Positions 8,446-17,421 of a DNA stretch of 64,000 bases are shown here, piece by piece (positions within the stretch are counted from its first letter, which is position 1; each line of letters begins with the position of its first letter). Under the pieces are notes generated by a model that did not search any database, was not told the DNA's origin, and saw nothing but the letters and a program-made list of their open reading frames with translations. Made by a program: the position numbers and the translations under genes. Origin of the DNA: Bradyrhizobium sp. 200 (GTDB lineage: Bacteria > Pseudomonadota > Alphaproteobacteria > Rhizobiales > Xanthobacteraceae); NCBI RefSeq assembly GCF_023100945.1, contig NZ_CP064689.1, positions 1,160,001-1,224,000 on the forward strand, given 5' to 3'.

Positions 8446-10206
8446 ATGACCGTCCCTCTAGATCAAACATCGATGCTGCGGCCGACCATCCGAAAGCGAA
8501 TCCTTGGCATCGCCATAGGGTTGATCTTTCTGATGGCGATCACGTCGGCGTTGTCGACGGTGATGACGCGCAAGATTGCCCATCAGCTCGACGAGTTCAG
8601 CGGCAAATACGTTGAGGCGTATGGGCATCTGGCGCGGATGAATATCCGCTCGCTGGAACAGGCGCTGGCGCTGCGCCGGATCGTGATCGGCAGGATGCAG
8701 TCGCCGCCCGACATGGCATTCTCCGCAGAGCAGCGAAAAATCTACGAGGCGAAGGGAGCGGAAATCGAACAGGAGGCGCAGGCGGCGCGCGCCCTGATCA
8801 ACGCGATCATCGACGATGTCTCTACCGAATCCGATAACGCCCGGCTCGGCCGGATCGATGATCGAATCGAGCGCGTGACCAGCGATATCCGTCGCCATCT
8901 CGGTGAGGAATACAAGCGGCTGTTGTCCCTGCTCGATGCCGGGAATTTCGCGGAGGCCAGGGCCAGCCTGGCCCGGACCGACACGCTGCGCGACGAATTC
9001 AACCAAAGGATCGAAGATATCCGCACGGACATGCTTGCGCAGGTCCGCAGCGATGCCGTGATGACGATGCGCGACCAGAAGACTGCGATTGTGATCTCCG
9101 TTGTCCTGACCTTGCTTGCAGGCGTCCTCGGACTGATGTTTTCACTTTTCATCAGCACCGGCATTACCGGACCGGTCCGGCGTTTGCTGGAAGGTACCCG
9201 TGCGGTCGAAGCCGGCCGGCTCGACGGATCGATCAACGTCACCACGCGCGACGAAATCGGCCAACTCACGACGGCGTTCAACAACATGGTCGAGCAATTG
9301 CGCCACAAGGAGCGCCTGCGCGAGACTTTCGGCCGCTACGTCGATCCGCGCGTCGTTGAAGGACTGATAGACCCACAGTCGCTGGCATCCGGCAGCGGTG
9401 AGCGGCGCGTGATGACAGTGCTGTTTTGCGACATGAAGGGCTTTACCAGCCTCAGCGAAGGCATGACGCCGCAGGGCCTCGTCAAGGTGATGAACCACTA
9501 TCTCTCGACGATGTCGGGGCCGATCCGCAGCCATCGCGGTATCATCGACAAATATATCGGCGATGCGATCATGGCCTATTGGGGGCCTCCGTTCACGGAG
9601 GATAGCGAGCAAGCACGTCTCGCCTGCCTTGCCGCCGTCGAGATGGCGGATCGCGGCGCGGCGTTGCGGACCGAGTTGCCCGAACTGCTCGGCGTCCGCA
9701 CCGTGCCGAGCGACTGCGAAGTGCGCATCGGCATCGCGACCGGCGAGGTCCTCGTCGGCAGCATCGGCTCGGAGTTCATGATGAGCTACACGGTGATGGG
9801 CGATGCGGTGAATCTGGCGTCGCGCCTGGAGAACGCCAACAAGGTTTATGGCAGCCATTCGCTGGCGTCAGAACCTGCGGTCACCGCGGCCGGCGATGCG
9901 ATCGAGGCGCGCGAGATCGACCGGCTGGTGGTCGCGGGCCAGACCCGTCCCGAGGCGGTGTTCGAGATCATGGGGCGCAAGGGCGAGCTTGGCGAGAAAC
10001 TGCTGGCACTGCGGGAGCGATATGCAGAAGGGCTCGCTGCCTATCGTGCGTGCGACTGGGATGCCGCGCGTCAGGCGTTCAAGGCCGGGCTCGAAGCTGC
10101 CCCCGGCGATGGGCCCTCGATGGCGCTGCTACAGCGCGTCGAGGATTTTCAGGCCAATCCGCCTCCCGCCGATTGGGACGGCGCATGGCGGCTTGATCAG
10201 AAGTAA
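8446..10206 (+). CDS. Membrane adenylate/guanylate cyclase with periplasmic sensor and HAMP domain
   Basis: A 586-residue class III nucleotide cyclase. The first membrane segment is at about residues 17-39 and the second at 210-233. They enclose a helical periplasmic sensor of about 170 residues. A HAMP linker (about 233-286) leads to the catalytic domain at about 320-490. Both metal-binding aspartates are present (D329 in FCDMKGFTS and D373 in DKYIGDAIM). The C-terminal about 90 residues after the cyclase are helical. The ATG lacks a clear ribosome site, so ATG 8473 is an alternative. It should make cAMP or cGMP in response to an unknown periplasmic signal. Confidence 0.9.
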   Translation: MTVPLDQTSMLRPTIRKRILGIAIGLIFLMAITSALSTVMTRKIAHQLDEFSGKYVEAYGHLARMNIRSLEQALALRRIVIGRMQSPPDMAFSAEQRKIYEAKGAEIEQEAQAARALINAIIDDVSTESDNARLGRIDDRIERVTSDIRRHLGEEYKRLLSLLDAGNFAEARASLARTDTLRDEFNQRIEDIRTDMLAQVRSDAVMTMRDQKTAIVISVVLTLLAGVLGLMFSLFISTGITGPVRRLLEGTRAVEAGRLDGSINVTTRDEIGQLTTAFNNMVEQLRHKERLRETFGRYVDPRVVEGLIDPQSLASGSGERRVMTVLFCDMKGFTSLSEGMTPQGLVKVMNHYLSTMSGPIRSHRGIIDKYIGDAIMAYWGPPFTEDSEQARLACLAAVEMADRGAALRTELPELLGVRTVPSDCEVRIGIATGEVLVGSIGSEFMMSYTVMGDAVNLASRLENANKVYGSHSLASEPAVTAAGDAIEAREIDRLVVAGQTRPEAVFEIMGRKGELGEKLLALRERYAEGLAAYRACDWDAARQAFKAGLEAAPGDGPSMALLQRVEDFQANPPPADWDGAWRLDQK

Positions 10207-10261
10207 CGCGCCGCTGCGGCGCGTTCACGCCTTCGTAGCCGTTAACGCTGAACGTCTGCAT
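10207..10261 (-). pseudogene. Truncated start of a second alpha/beta hydrolase gene
   Basis: On the minus strand, GGAGG and an ATG at 10261 open a frame beginning MQTFSVNGYEG. It is near-identical to MQTINVNGYDM at the start of the adjacent hydrolase. Homology stops after about 11 codons, and the frame runs into the cyclase tail antisense. It looks like the remnant of a tandem paralogue. A hairpin (AACGCGCC/GGCGCGTT, 10205-10225) follows and may terminate transcription from either side. Confidence 0.45.
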
Positions 10262-10266
10262 GGTGA

Positions 10267-11091
10267 TCAATCCTCCGCGAGATACGACAGCACGATCTCG
10301 CAATATTTCTGCGGCGCCTGCTCGAACATTGGATGCGTGGCGTTCGGGATTATCTCGGTGCGCGACCCCTTCACGTTGGCCGCCAGCGCATGCAGCACCC
10401 GCGGGAACGTGCCCTTGGTGTTGCCACCGCCGATGAACAATGTCGGCGTCTTGATCGCCTCCGCATCCGCCCTCGAGAACGGCGGACGCTGGTCGCGCAT
10501 CTGGCCGATCAGCGTCGTGGCGTTGTCGCGCAAAAGCTGTTTCGGCGTCGCCGGCAGACGCCTCCAGGCGCCAGGCCCTTCCAGCGCATTCAGGAATATC
10601 TGCAGGCCGCCGTCGATGTCGCCCCTGGCGATCGCCTCGGCGGAAGCCGCGATCATGCCGGCGAGCGGCGAGGGACCAGGCTTGTAGGCGGGATCGAGCG
10701 TGGTGTCGAGTTCGCCGCCGGGTTCGGCCAGGATCAGCTTGCGCAACAGGTCAGGCCGCCGCTGCGCGACGCGAAAGCAGATGTGTCCGCCGCGGGAATG
10801 GCCCATCAGGTCGATCGGTCTCGTATCGAGTTTCTCGATGAAGGCGATGACGTCGTCGACATGCTGGGCGATCGAATAGGTGTCGCCGACGCCGTCCCAA
10901 TGATCCGGGAAGAAATGCCGCAACGACGGCGCGATCACGCGGTGCCGACGCGTCAGCGGTCCGAGCACCGACGACCAGATCCGGAAATCGCACAGGGAGC
11001 CATGCACGCAGACCAGCGGCGGAGCTTCGCCGGCGCCTTGGCCGACATCGAGATAGGCCATGTCATAGCCGTTGACGTTTATAGTTTGCAT
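10267..11091 (-). CDS. Alpha/beta hydrolase
   Basis: A 274-residue hydrolase. The oxyanion HGS motif is near residue 31, the nucleophile elbow GHSRGG has Ser99, and the terminal histidine is in ATHPMF. Family members are esterases, lactonases or haloperoxidase-like enzymes, and the substrate cannot be told. ATG 11091 is chosen because the same N terminus recurs in the downstream truncated copy; ATG 11124 is also in frame. It is divergent from the alkyltransferase gene. Confidence 0.88.
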   Translation of the reverse strand: MQTINVNGYDMAYLDVGQGAGEAPPLVCVHGSLCDFRIWSSVLGPLTRRHRVIAPSLRHFFPDHWDGVGDTYSIAQHVDDVIAFIEKLDTRPIDLMGHSRGGHICFRVAQRRPDLLRKLILAEPGGELDTTLDPAYKPGPSPLAGMIAASAEAIARGDIDGGLQIFLNALEGPGAWRRLPATPKQLLRDNATTLIGQMRDQRPPFSRADAEAIKTPTLFIGGGNTKGTFPRVLHALAANVKGSRTEIIPNATHPMFEQAPQKYCEIVLSYLAED

Positions 11092-11274
11092 GGGGCTCGG
11101 GAGCTGGGGGAGGCCAAAGGCCATTGAATGGCGTCGCGACGCCCCCAGATCAGCGGAAGTTGTTCATGCCGTCAAGTTCCCCCAGAATTCGGGTGGATAG
11201 CAATAATCTCCAAGCCTAGATTTGAGCCTGAGAGGAAGCTGGGTGGCATTGAACAGGAGAATATGGAGCCAGCC

Positions 11275-11817
11275 ATGACCGGGCACCATTTTACGATATT
11301 CGACACCGCGATCGGCCGCTGCGGTATCGTCTGGGGCGAGCGCGGTATTGTCTCGGTGCAATTGCCGATGGGCGACGAGAAGAAGACTCGCACCCGCCTG
11401 CAGCAGCGCCATGGCGAGCTTGTCGAGGCGCCACCGCCGGCAAATGTGCAGGCCGCCATCGACGGCATGGTCGAACTGCTCGAAGGCAAGCCGAACGACC
11501 TTGCCGATGTCGTGCTCGATCTCGACGGCGTTCCCGAATTCAACCGCGGCGTCTACGACATCGCGCGCAAGATCCCGCCGGGCCAGACCATGACCTATGG
11601 CGACATCGCCAAGAAACTCGGTGGCGTCGAGCTATCGCGCGACGTCGGCCAGGCGCTGGGCCGCAACCCCTGTCCGATCGTGGTGCCGTGCCATCGCGTA
11701 CTGGCGGCGGGCAACAAGCCCGGCGGCTTTTCCGCCAATGGCGGAGTGGTGACTAAGCTGAAAATGCTGGCGATCGAAGGCGCAGCCGTGAACCACACGC
11801 CGAACCTGTTCGATTGA
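11275..11817 (+). CDS. ogt: Methylated-DNA-[protein]-cysteine S-methyltransferase
   Basis: A 180-residue suicide DNA repair protein. The acceptor motif VPCHRV has Cys139. The helix-turn-helix region (MTYGDIAKKLG, AVGQALGRNP-like) precedes it and the Asn/Gly-rich FSANGG follows. It transfers O6-alkyl groups from guanine to its own cysteine. No AraC-type Ada domain is fused, so this is the Ogt/AGT form. ATG 11263 with AGGAG is an alternative start four codons earlier; the longer frame from 11128 overlaps upstream promoter sequence. It ends 6 bases from the convergent enoyl-CoA hydratase. Confidence 0.93.
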   Translation: MTGHHFTIFDTAIGRCGIVWGERGIVSVQLPMGDEKKTRTRLQQRHGELVEAPPPANVQAAIDGMVELLEGKPNDLADVVLDLDGVPEFNRGVYDIARKIPPGQTMTYGDIAKKLGGVELSRDVGQALGRNPCPIVVPCHRVLAAGNKPGGFSANGGVVTKLKMLAIEGAAVNHTPNLFD

Positions 11818-11823
11818 GCGTGT

Positions 11824-12627
11824 TCACCGGCCCTTGAAATTAGGCACCCGCTTCTCGTTGAACGCCAGCACGCCCTCGCGGCGGTCTTCCGTCGGGACCA
11901 TGCGGTTGTAGGCCTCGATCTCCAGCGCGAGGCCGTCCCGCAGCGACAATTGCAGGCCGCGATGGATCGACAGCTTTGCTTGGCGGACCGAGATCGGGGC
12001 GTTGCGGGCGATCCGCGCCGCGGTCGCCAGCGCCGACGGCAGCAGTTCGGATAGCGGAAACACTTCGTTCACAAGACCCCAGGCGTGGGCTTCGGCTGCA
12101 GCAAACGGCTTGCCGGTCAGGATCAACTCCTTGGCGCGGCGCTCGCCGACGGCCCGCGGCAGGGTCTGCGTGCCGCCGCCGCCGGGCATGATGCCAAGCG
12201 TCACTTCGGTGAGCGCGAAACGCGCGCTCTCGGCTGCGTAGAGAAAATCGCAGCAACCTGCGATCTCGCAGCCGCCGCCATAGGCGGCGCCGTTGACGGC
12301 ACCGATGATTGGAACCGGGCAGTCGATCAGCGCCCGCACCATGCGCTCGAAAATGACGTGCTGGCGCGTCCATGCCTCGTCGGTCATGCCGCGCCGCTCC
12401 TTCAGGTCGCCGCCGGCGCAGAACGCCTTGTCGCCCGCGCCTGTGAGAACAATGCAGCGCAGGCTCTTCGGGTCGAGCGCCGCATCCTCGAAACAGCGAA
12501 CAAGATCGTGTCCCATCTGGGTGTTGAGCGCATTGGACGCGTCCGGCCGGTTGAGCCTGACGATCGTCACATGCTCATCGACCGGCTCGACCGATAGCGT
12601 CTCGAAAGAGGGTGGGTTCGAACTCAT
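11824..12627 (-). CDS. Enoyl-CoA hydratase/isomerase (crotonase) family protein
   Basis: A 267-residue crotonase-fold enzyme. Both oxyanion-hole regions are visible (DASNALN and AFCAGGDLKE; AAYGGGCEIAG). The segment LGIMPGGGGTQ carries the family pattern of the active-site helix. It acts on an acyl-CoA thioester. Its ATG overlaps the TGA of the upstream metallo-beta-lactamase gene (ATGA at 12624-12627), so the two are translationally coupled. The reading frame continues upstream to 13227 but that part is antisense or out of frame to the upstream gene. Confidence 0.92.
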   Translation of the reverse strand: MSSNPPSFETLSVEPVDEHVTIVRLNRPDASNALNTQMGHDLVRCFEDAALDPKSLRCIVLTGAGDKAFCAGGDLKERRGMTDEAWTRQHVIFERMVRALIDCPVPIIGAVNGAAYGGGCEIAGCCDFLYAAESARFALTEVTLGIMPGGGGTQTLPRAVGERRAKELILTGKPFAAAEAHAWGLVNEVFPLSELLPSALATAARIARNAPISVRQAKLSIHRGLQLSLRDGLALEIEAYNRMVPTEDRREGVLAFNEKRVPNFKGR

Positions 12628-13493
12628 ATCGCCTCGCAGGAAAATCCGTTGCCCTTGCGCCGAATCTTTCCGACCGACGGGGAGGGGAAATGCGCCGTGC
12701 AGCACAGCGTATCCGTATCGCAATAGCGCTCCATGAAATGGCGCCGCGTCGTGGCCGCCTGCACCTGATCGACATCGAACTTCACGGACAGTTCCGGATA
12801 GCGCGTCTGCAGCGGTGAATGCATCAAATCGCCCGAGAACACGGCGTCGTCCTTGCCGCGGCCGAAGATGAACGCGGCATGGCCGGGCGTGTGGCCGGGC
12901 GTCGGCAGGATGCGGGTGTGGTCGCCGATCTGGTAGTCGCCACGGACGATCTCGGCCTGCCTGGCTTCGACGACCGGAAGAACGCTGTCGCCAAACGCCG
13001 GCACGGGCGTTTTCGCGTGCGTCTCGGTCCAGTAGTCGAACTCGGTCTGGTCGAACACGTAACGCGCCTTCGGAAAAGTCGGCACCCAACGGCCGTTGTC
13101 GAGCCGCGTGTTCCAGCCGACATGGTCGACATGCAGATGCGTGCACATGACATAGTCGATGTCGCCGACGGAAATCCCGGCCGCGGCCAGACCGCGCATA
13201 TACGTATCGTCGGTCTTCATGTTCCATTTCGGCCGCTGCGGCCGCGGCTTGTCGTTGCCGATGCAGCTATCGATCAGGATGGTGTGATGCGGCGTCTTCA
13301 CCACATAGGACTGGAAGCACAGGATCAGCACATCCTTGTCGTCGAGCGCACCGGCCCTTTGCATCCATGCCCGGTTCTCCGCCAAAAGCTCCGGCGTCAG
13401 GCCTGGCAGCATTTCCAGCGCCGGCAGGAAGGTGGTTTCCTGTTCGATGACGCGGTGAATGGTGAGATCGCCGACGGTGAATTTGAGGCTCAT
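12624..13493 (-). CDS. Metallo-beta-lactamase fold hydrolase
   Basis: A 289-residue hydrolase with a complete two-metal signature: HLHVDH, a later His in PTPGHTPGH and the bridging Asp in FSGDLMH. The sequence type (THLHVDHVGWNTR) is that of lactonase-like MBL proteins annotated near acyl-homoserine lactonases, but the substrate is unknown. A paralogue lies at 16534-17379. ATG 13493 is chosen over 13640 because the conserved N terminus MSLKFTVGDLTIHR starts there. It is coupled to the crotonase gene downstream. Confidence 0.9.
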   Translation of the reverse strand: MSLKFTVGDLTIHRVIEQETTFLPALEMLPGLTPELLAENRAWMQRAGALDDKDVLILCFQSYVVKTPHHTILIDSCIGNDKPRPQRPKWNMKTDDTYMRGLAAAGISVGDIDYVMCTHLHVDHVGWNTRLDNGRWVPTFPKARYVFDQTEFDYWTETHAKTPVPAFGDSVLPVVEARQAEIVRGDYQIGDHTRILPTPGHTPGHAAFIFGRGKDDAVFSGDLMHSPLQTRYPELSVKFDVDQVQAATTRRHFMERYCDTDTLCCTAHFPSPSVGKIRRKGNGFSCEAI

Positions 13494-13539
13494 GCCTGTT
13501 CTCTGCTCTTCTTGTTGAATGACATCCGCGCGTGTCGTT

Positions 13540-14727
13540 CTAGTCCCGGACATACGGAATGATGAAGTTGGCCAGGATGTCGAGCGCTGCCTGACCTTGC
13601 CGGCCGCTGCCATAAAGCCCTGACGTGGTGACCAGCACAAGATCGAGTTCGGGGACGATGAAGATCCGCTGGCCGCCGAGGCCCTGGGCCGCGATCCACT
13701 TCACATCCTTGTCGCCGGACAGGGTGCGGCCCATCCACCATTGCTGGCCGTAATAGAACAGACCGCCGAAATAGCCGATCGCCTGAAAGCGCGGCGTGAC
13801 CGATTGCTCGATCCATTTCGCCGAGACGACCTGCTGGCCGTTCCAAGCGCCCTTGTTGAGCACGAGCTGGCCGATCTTGGCGGCATCGCGCGGACGAAGC
13901 CGAAGGCCGGCGGCTGAAGCAATATGCTCGTTCCGGTACTTCATCCATTCCCAGTCCGAGATGCCAAGCGGCGTGAACAGCGCCTCACGCGCAAACGCGT
14001 CCAGCGATTTGCCTGACACACGCTCGATGATGTTGCCGAGCAGGTCCGTTCCACCGCCATTGTAATTCCACACGGTGTCCGGCGGTGCCGCGATCGGCTT
14101 CGACAGGCCGTAGCGGAACGGATCGGCATCGCTGCCGAGATGCGGTTCGTCATTCTCAGGATCTTTCCAGGCGCGATTCTCGTCCCACTTAATGCCCGAC
14201 GACATGGTCAGCAGATGGCGAAGGGTGATGCTGTCCCAGCCTGGTGACTTCAGTGCCGAATAATCCGGAAAGAATTTGACGACGGGCTCGTCGGCGCTCT
14301 TGATCAAGTCGCGATCAATCGCGATTCCTACCAGCAGCGAGATCACGCTCTTCGAAACCGAGCGCATGTCGTGCTTGGTGACCGCATCGAATTCGTGCCG
14401 TCGTCCTTCGCCCATTCCCCAGGGCTCGTCATAGCCCGGGAAATACTGCTCGAACACGAGCGTCCCGCGACGGACCACGATCACGGCATGAACGTTGGCG
14501 TTGGTGGCAGCAAGCCGCGCGGCGATGCCGCATAGGCGTGTCCGATCGAGGCCGACGCTTTCCGGCACAGCGGTGGGCCAGCCATCGCCGATGGCGGCCG
14601 GACTTCCACAGGCGAGATTGCGCTGGCCGGTGGAGAATTGCTGGACCTGCGCGTCGGCGACGGATGCCGCGAGCATGAAGAGGGCGGCGAAGCCGAGGCG
14701 CCGCAATCCTTTGCTACCCTCGCGCAT
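13540..14727 (-). CDS. Secreted serine hydrolase, beta-lactamase/class C-like family
   Basis: A 395-residue protein with a Sec signal peptide (GFAALFMLAASVADA-Q, about residues 12-27). The catalytic SxxK is Ser123-V-S-Lys126 and the YxN-type element lies in VWNYNGGG. Serine esterases, 6-aminohexanoate-dimer hydrolases and penicillin-binding relatives share this architecture. It probably acts in the periplasm on an ester or amide. It precedes the MBL hydrolase on the same strand with a 46-base gap. Confidence 0.88.
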   Translation of the reverse strand: MREGSKGLRRLGFAALFMLAASVADAQVQQFSTGQRNLACGSPAAIGDGWPTAVPESVGLDRTRLCGIAARLAATNANVHAVIVVRRGTLVFEQYFPGYDEPWGMGEGRRHEFDAVTKHDMRSVSKSVISLLVGIAIDRDLIKSADEPVVKFFPDYSALKSPGWDSITLRHLLTMSSGIKWDENRAWKDPENDEPHLGSDADPFRYGLSKPIAAPPDTVWNYNGGGTDLLGNIIERVSGKSLDAFAREALFTPLGISDWEWMKYRNEHIASAAGLRLRPRDAAKIGQLVLNKGAWNGQQVVSAKWIEQSVTPRFQAIGYFGGLFYYGQQWWMGRTLSGDKDVKWIAAQGLGGQRIFIVPELDLVLVTTSGLYGSGRQGQAALDILANFIIPYVRD

Positions 14728-14749
14728 CCCGCTATCTCCGCTTTTCTTG

Positions 14750-15364
14750 TTACGCCGGCGGCGGTACCGAGATTTTCACCGACGGCCGTTCCATCATCTT
14801 CTGATGGAAAGCGTCGAGCTTCGGATAGGCCTTGCGCCAGCCGCAATCGGCAAAGCGAAAATCCGCATAGCCGAGCACGCAAACAAGGCCGATCTGCACG
14901 ATGTTGAACGGCCCGGACAAGACGTCAGGCTTGCTCTCGAACCGCGCCATCCCGGCCCAGGCCCGCTTCCAATGGTCGTCGGACCATGCCTGCCAGCGCA
15001 GCGGCTCCGGCCGCACCATGCCTTCGTAGCGGCACAGCAGCATGGAATCGAGCATGCCCTGCAGCAGCGAATGGTCGCTCTTGACCTTCCAGCGGTCGGG
15101 ACCGGAGGCGGGGATCAGCTTGCCGCCGCCGGCGAGTTCGTCGAGATATTCGACGATGACATAGGAATCGAGGATGACGTCGCCATTGTCGAGGATCATG
15201 ACCGGCAGCTTCTTCAGCGGCGTGATCTTAGAATATTCCTCGTTGGGCTGACCCGGCGTGACGGTAGCGGGGGTGAACTCGATCTTGTCGATCAGGCCGG
15301 TCTCGATCGCGGCGATACGTACTTTTCGGGCGAACGGCGAGGCGGGGGAGAAGGTGAGTTTCAT
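14750..15364 (-). CDS. Glutathione S-transferase family protein
   Basis: A 204-residue protein. The N-terminal thioredoxin-like domain begins LTFSPASPFARKVR, with Ser as the likely activating residue. The cis-Pro region KKLPVMILDNGDVILDS is typical for binding the glutathione gamma-glutamyl group. The C-terminal helical domain is complete. It lies 22 bases upstream of the serine hydrolase and is probably cotranscribed. It may conjugate or isomerise a substrate in the same catabolic locus. Confidence 0.9.
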   Translation of the reverse strand: MKLTFSPASPFARKVRIAAIETGLIDKIEFTPATVTPGQPNEEYSKITPLKKLPVMILDNGDVILDSYVIVEYLDELAGGGKLIPASGPDRWKVKSDHSLLQGMLDSMLLCRYEGMVRPEPLRWQAWSDDHWKRAWAGMARFESKPDVLSGPFNIVQIGLVCVLGYADFRFADCGWRKAYPKLDAFHQKMMERPSVKISVPPPA

Positions 15365-15417
15365 GGAGGGTGCTTCCTTGGAAGTTTTCTTCTTTGTTTT
15401 GTCCGGTCATGATGACC

Positions 15418-15560
15418 ACGCGATGTCATCGTCCGCGAAGGCGGATGATCCAGTACTCCGCGGCCGTTCGGTCCGCTCACCAAAGCCGCGGCGTACTGGA
15501 TACCCCGCCGGAGCCTGTCATCGGGCTCGCCGAAGGCGAGACCCGGTGGCGGGGTATGAC
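15418..15560. repeat. Intergenic repeat element with two hairpins
   Basis: The first stem is 15450-15464/15485-15499 (14 of 15 pairs, CCAGTACTCCGCGGC). The second is a perfect 10-bp outer stem 15500-15509/15548-15557 enclosing further pairing. The GCGTACTGGAT-type core resembles a dispersed palindrome family abundant in Bradyrhizobium. It fills most of the space between the GST and FAH genes and may shape mRNA ends. Confidence 0.65.
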
Positions 15561-15562
15561 GT

Positions 15563-16405
15563 CTAGGCCGCGATGATTTCCTGGCGCTGCTCGCCGAGCC
15601 CTTCGATGCCGAGCGTGACGACGTCGCCGACGTTGAGGAATTGCGGCGGCTTCATGCCGGCGCCGACGCCGGGCGGGGTACCCGTGGTGATGATGTCGCC
15701 GGGCAGCAGCGTGAGGAACGTCGAGACGTAGGAAATGCATTTCGCCATCGTGAAGATCATGGTCGAGGTCGACCCGGTCTGGCAGCGCTTGCCGTTGACG
15801 TCGAGCCACATCGAGAGCTTCTGCACGTCGGGAATTTCGTCCTTGGTGACGAGCCACGGGCCGACCGGGCCGAAGGTGTCATGCGATTTGCCTTTGGTCC
15901 ATTGTCCGCCGCGCTCCTGCTGGAAATAGCGCTCGGAGACGTCGTTGCAAACGCAGTAGCCGGCAACGTGATTGAGGGCGTCAGCCTCGGATACGTATTT
16001 GGCGCGGGTGCCGATGATGGCGGCGATTTCGACTTCCCAGTCGAGCTTCTTGGATTCGCGCGGCTTCTCGACTGCGTCATTCGGACCGGAGAGCGAGGTG
16101 TTGGCCTTCAGAAAGAAGATCGGCTCGGGAGGAATCGGATTGCCGGTTTCCTTGGCGTGGTCGACATAGTTCAGCCCGATGGCGACGAATTTCGAGATGC
16201 CGGTGACCGGCGCGCCGAAGCGCTGCTTGCCGTCGACGGCGGGAAGTTTTGAGGTATCCAGCGCGGCGAGCTTGGCGAGCCCAGCCGGCGAATAGGCCTC
16301 GCCGTCGAGGTCCTTTATCTGCGCGGAAAGATCGCGCAACTGCCCGGATTTATCGATCAAGCCGGGCTTTTCCGCGCCCTTGGCGCCGTAACGAACAAGC
16401 TTCAT
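15563..16405 (-). CDS. Fumarylacetoacetate hydrolase (FAH) family protein
   Basis: A 280-residue protein with a short variable N-terminal domain and the FAH C-terminal fold. Metal ligands are recognisable in LDWEVEIAAI (two Glu) and the Asp of CNDVSERYFQ. The product-binding segment TGTPPGVG is present. Family members hydrolyse C-C bonds of beta-diketones or decarboxylate and isomerise ring-cleavage products. The start has a GGGAGAG ribosome site. With neighbouring crotonase, GST and SDR genes it points to degradation of a cyclic or aromatic compound. Confidence 0.92.
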   Translation of the reverse strand: MKLVRYGAKGAEKPGLIDKSGQLRDLSAQIKDLDGEAYSPAGLAKLAALDTSKLPAVDGKQRFGAPVTGISKFVAIGLNYVDHAKETGNPIPPEPIFFLKANTSLSGPNDAVEKPRESKKLDWEVEIAAIIGTRAKYVSEADALNHVAGYCVCNDVSERYFQQERGGQWTKGKSHDTFGPVGPWLVTKDEIPDVQKLSMWLDVNGKRCQTGSTSTMIFTMAKCISYVSTFLTLLPGDIITTGTPPGVGAGMKPPQFLNVGDVVTLGIEGLGEQRQEIIAA

Positions 16406-16500
16406 TTTGTCTCTCCCTGCGGGGTTTATCAGGCTTATCGGTGGTATACCTCGGTACGCTTCATGGAACAGCGGGGCAGGAAATTCAACTGCCGAAAGCG

Positions 16501-16533
16501 CAGGGTAGGGTGGGTAAAGGCGCCCTTACCACT
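16501..16533. repeat. Short repeat GGGTGGGTAAAGGCGC family, copy 1
   Basis: It begins CAGGGTAGGGTGGGTAAAGG and forms a small hairpin (GGTAAAGGCGCCCTTACC). A related copy lies at 19911-19955. It abuts the stop codon of the second MBL gene and may act as an mRNA end. Confidence 0.5.
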
Positions 16534-17379
16534 TTACAGCGCCGCGAACCGGAACGCATCGCCGTCGCGTTTGATATGGCCGGCGCTGAAGTGCCCGCCG
16601 ATGACCAGTGTCGGCGTGTCGGCAAAGCGCGAGAACAGCTCGCGACGGGTTGCGGCCGACTGGCGGGGATCGGAATCGGCGGTGGACGACCAGTCGAGAT
16701 GGGCCATCTGGCAGGGATGATGGGCAACATCTCCTGTCAGCAGGGCCTCCTCGCCGTCCGATTTGATGTGGACGCTCATATGGCCGGGGCTGTGGCCCGG
16801 GGTCGGGATCAGGGCGATCTCGTCCGTCAGCCTGGCATCGCTGGCAACGAGATCGGCCTTGCCGGCCTCCGCAACCGGCTTCACGGAATCGGCGAACACG
16901 GCAGCCCTGTCCGGGGCGTCGCTGTGGTCGCGCCAGTACTCGTATTCGGTCCTGCCGAACACGTATCGCGCGTTGGCAAACGTGGGCACCCATCTGTCAC
17001 CGACCAGCCTTGTGTTCCATCCGACATGGTCGACATGCAGGTGCGTGCACAGCACGGTATCGATGCTATCAGGGGGGAAGCCTGCCGCTGTCAGCTTTTC
17101 GAGGAACGGCTCCTTACGGTTGTTCCAGGTCGGCACGTTGCGGCCCTGCTTGTCGTTGCCGAGCGCGGTGTCGACGATGATCCGGCGCGTGGGCGTCTCG
17201 ACCAGGAGCGAATGGATCGACATTTTCAGCCGGCCTTCCTCGGTCGCGAAAGTCGGGATCAGCCAGGGCAGTTTCCGGATTTCCTCGTTGGTCGCGAGCG
17301 GCAGGATAAAACGGGTGCTGCCGACCGTCTCCATCTCGACGACCCCGGTGATCTTGACCCTGCCCACGTTCCAGTGCAC
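16534..17379 (-). CDS. Metallo-beta-lactamase fold hydrolase, paralogue of the 12.6-kb gene
   Basis: A 281-residue protein with HLHVDH, TPGHSPGH and LTGDVAHHP metal-ligand motifs. It shares THLHVDHVGWNTRL and VPTF(A/P)xARYVF blocks with the protein at 12624-13493, so both come from one family. The start is GTG at 17379. It is followed by a repeat hairpin and then the FAH gene. It lies 42 bases downstream of the quinone oxidoreductase and may be in its operon. The substrate is unknown. Confidence 0.88.
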   Translation of the reverse strand: MHWNVGRVKITGVVEMETVGSTRFILPLATNEEIRKLPWLIPTFATEEGRLKMSIHSLLVETPTRRIIVDTALGNDKQGRNVPTWNNRKEPFLEKLTAAGFPPDSIDTVLCTHLHVDHVGWNTRLVGDRWVPTFANARYVFGRTEYEYWRDHSDAPDRAAVFADSVKPVAEAGKADLVASDARLTDEIALIPTPGHSPGHMSVHIKSDGEEALLTGDVAHHPCQMAHLDWSSTADSDPRQSAATRRELFSRFADTPTLVIGGHFSAGHIKRDGDAFRFAAL

Positions 17380-17421
17380 CCGGCGTTTCCTTTTATTGTT
17401 ATTCTCGATCCGGCTTCCGAT

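Noticed and set aside
12628-13227. N-terminal extension of the enoyl-CoA hydratase frame
   Set aside because: It is out of frame with and inside the MBL hydrolase gene; the ATGA overlap defines the start.
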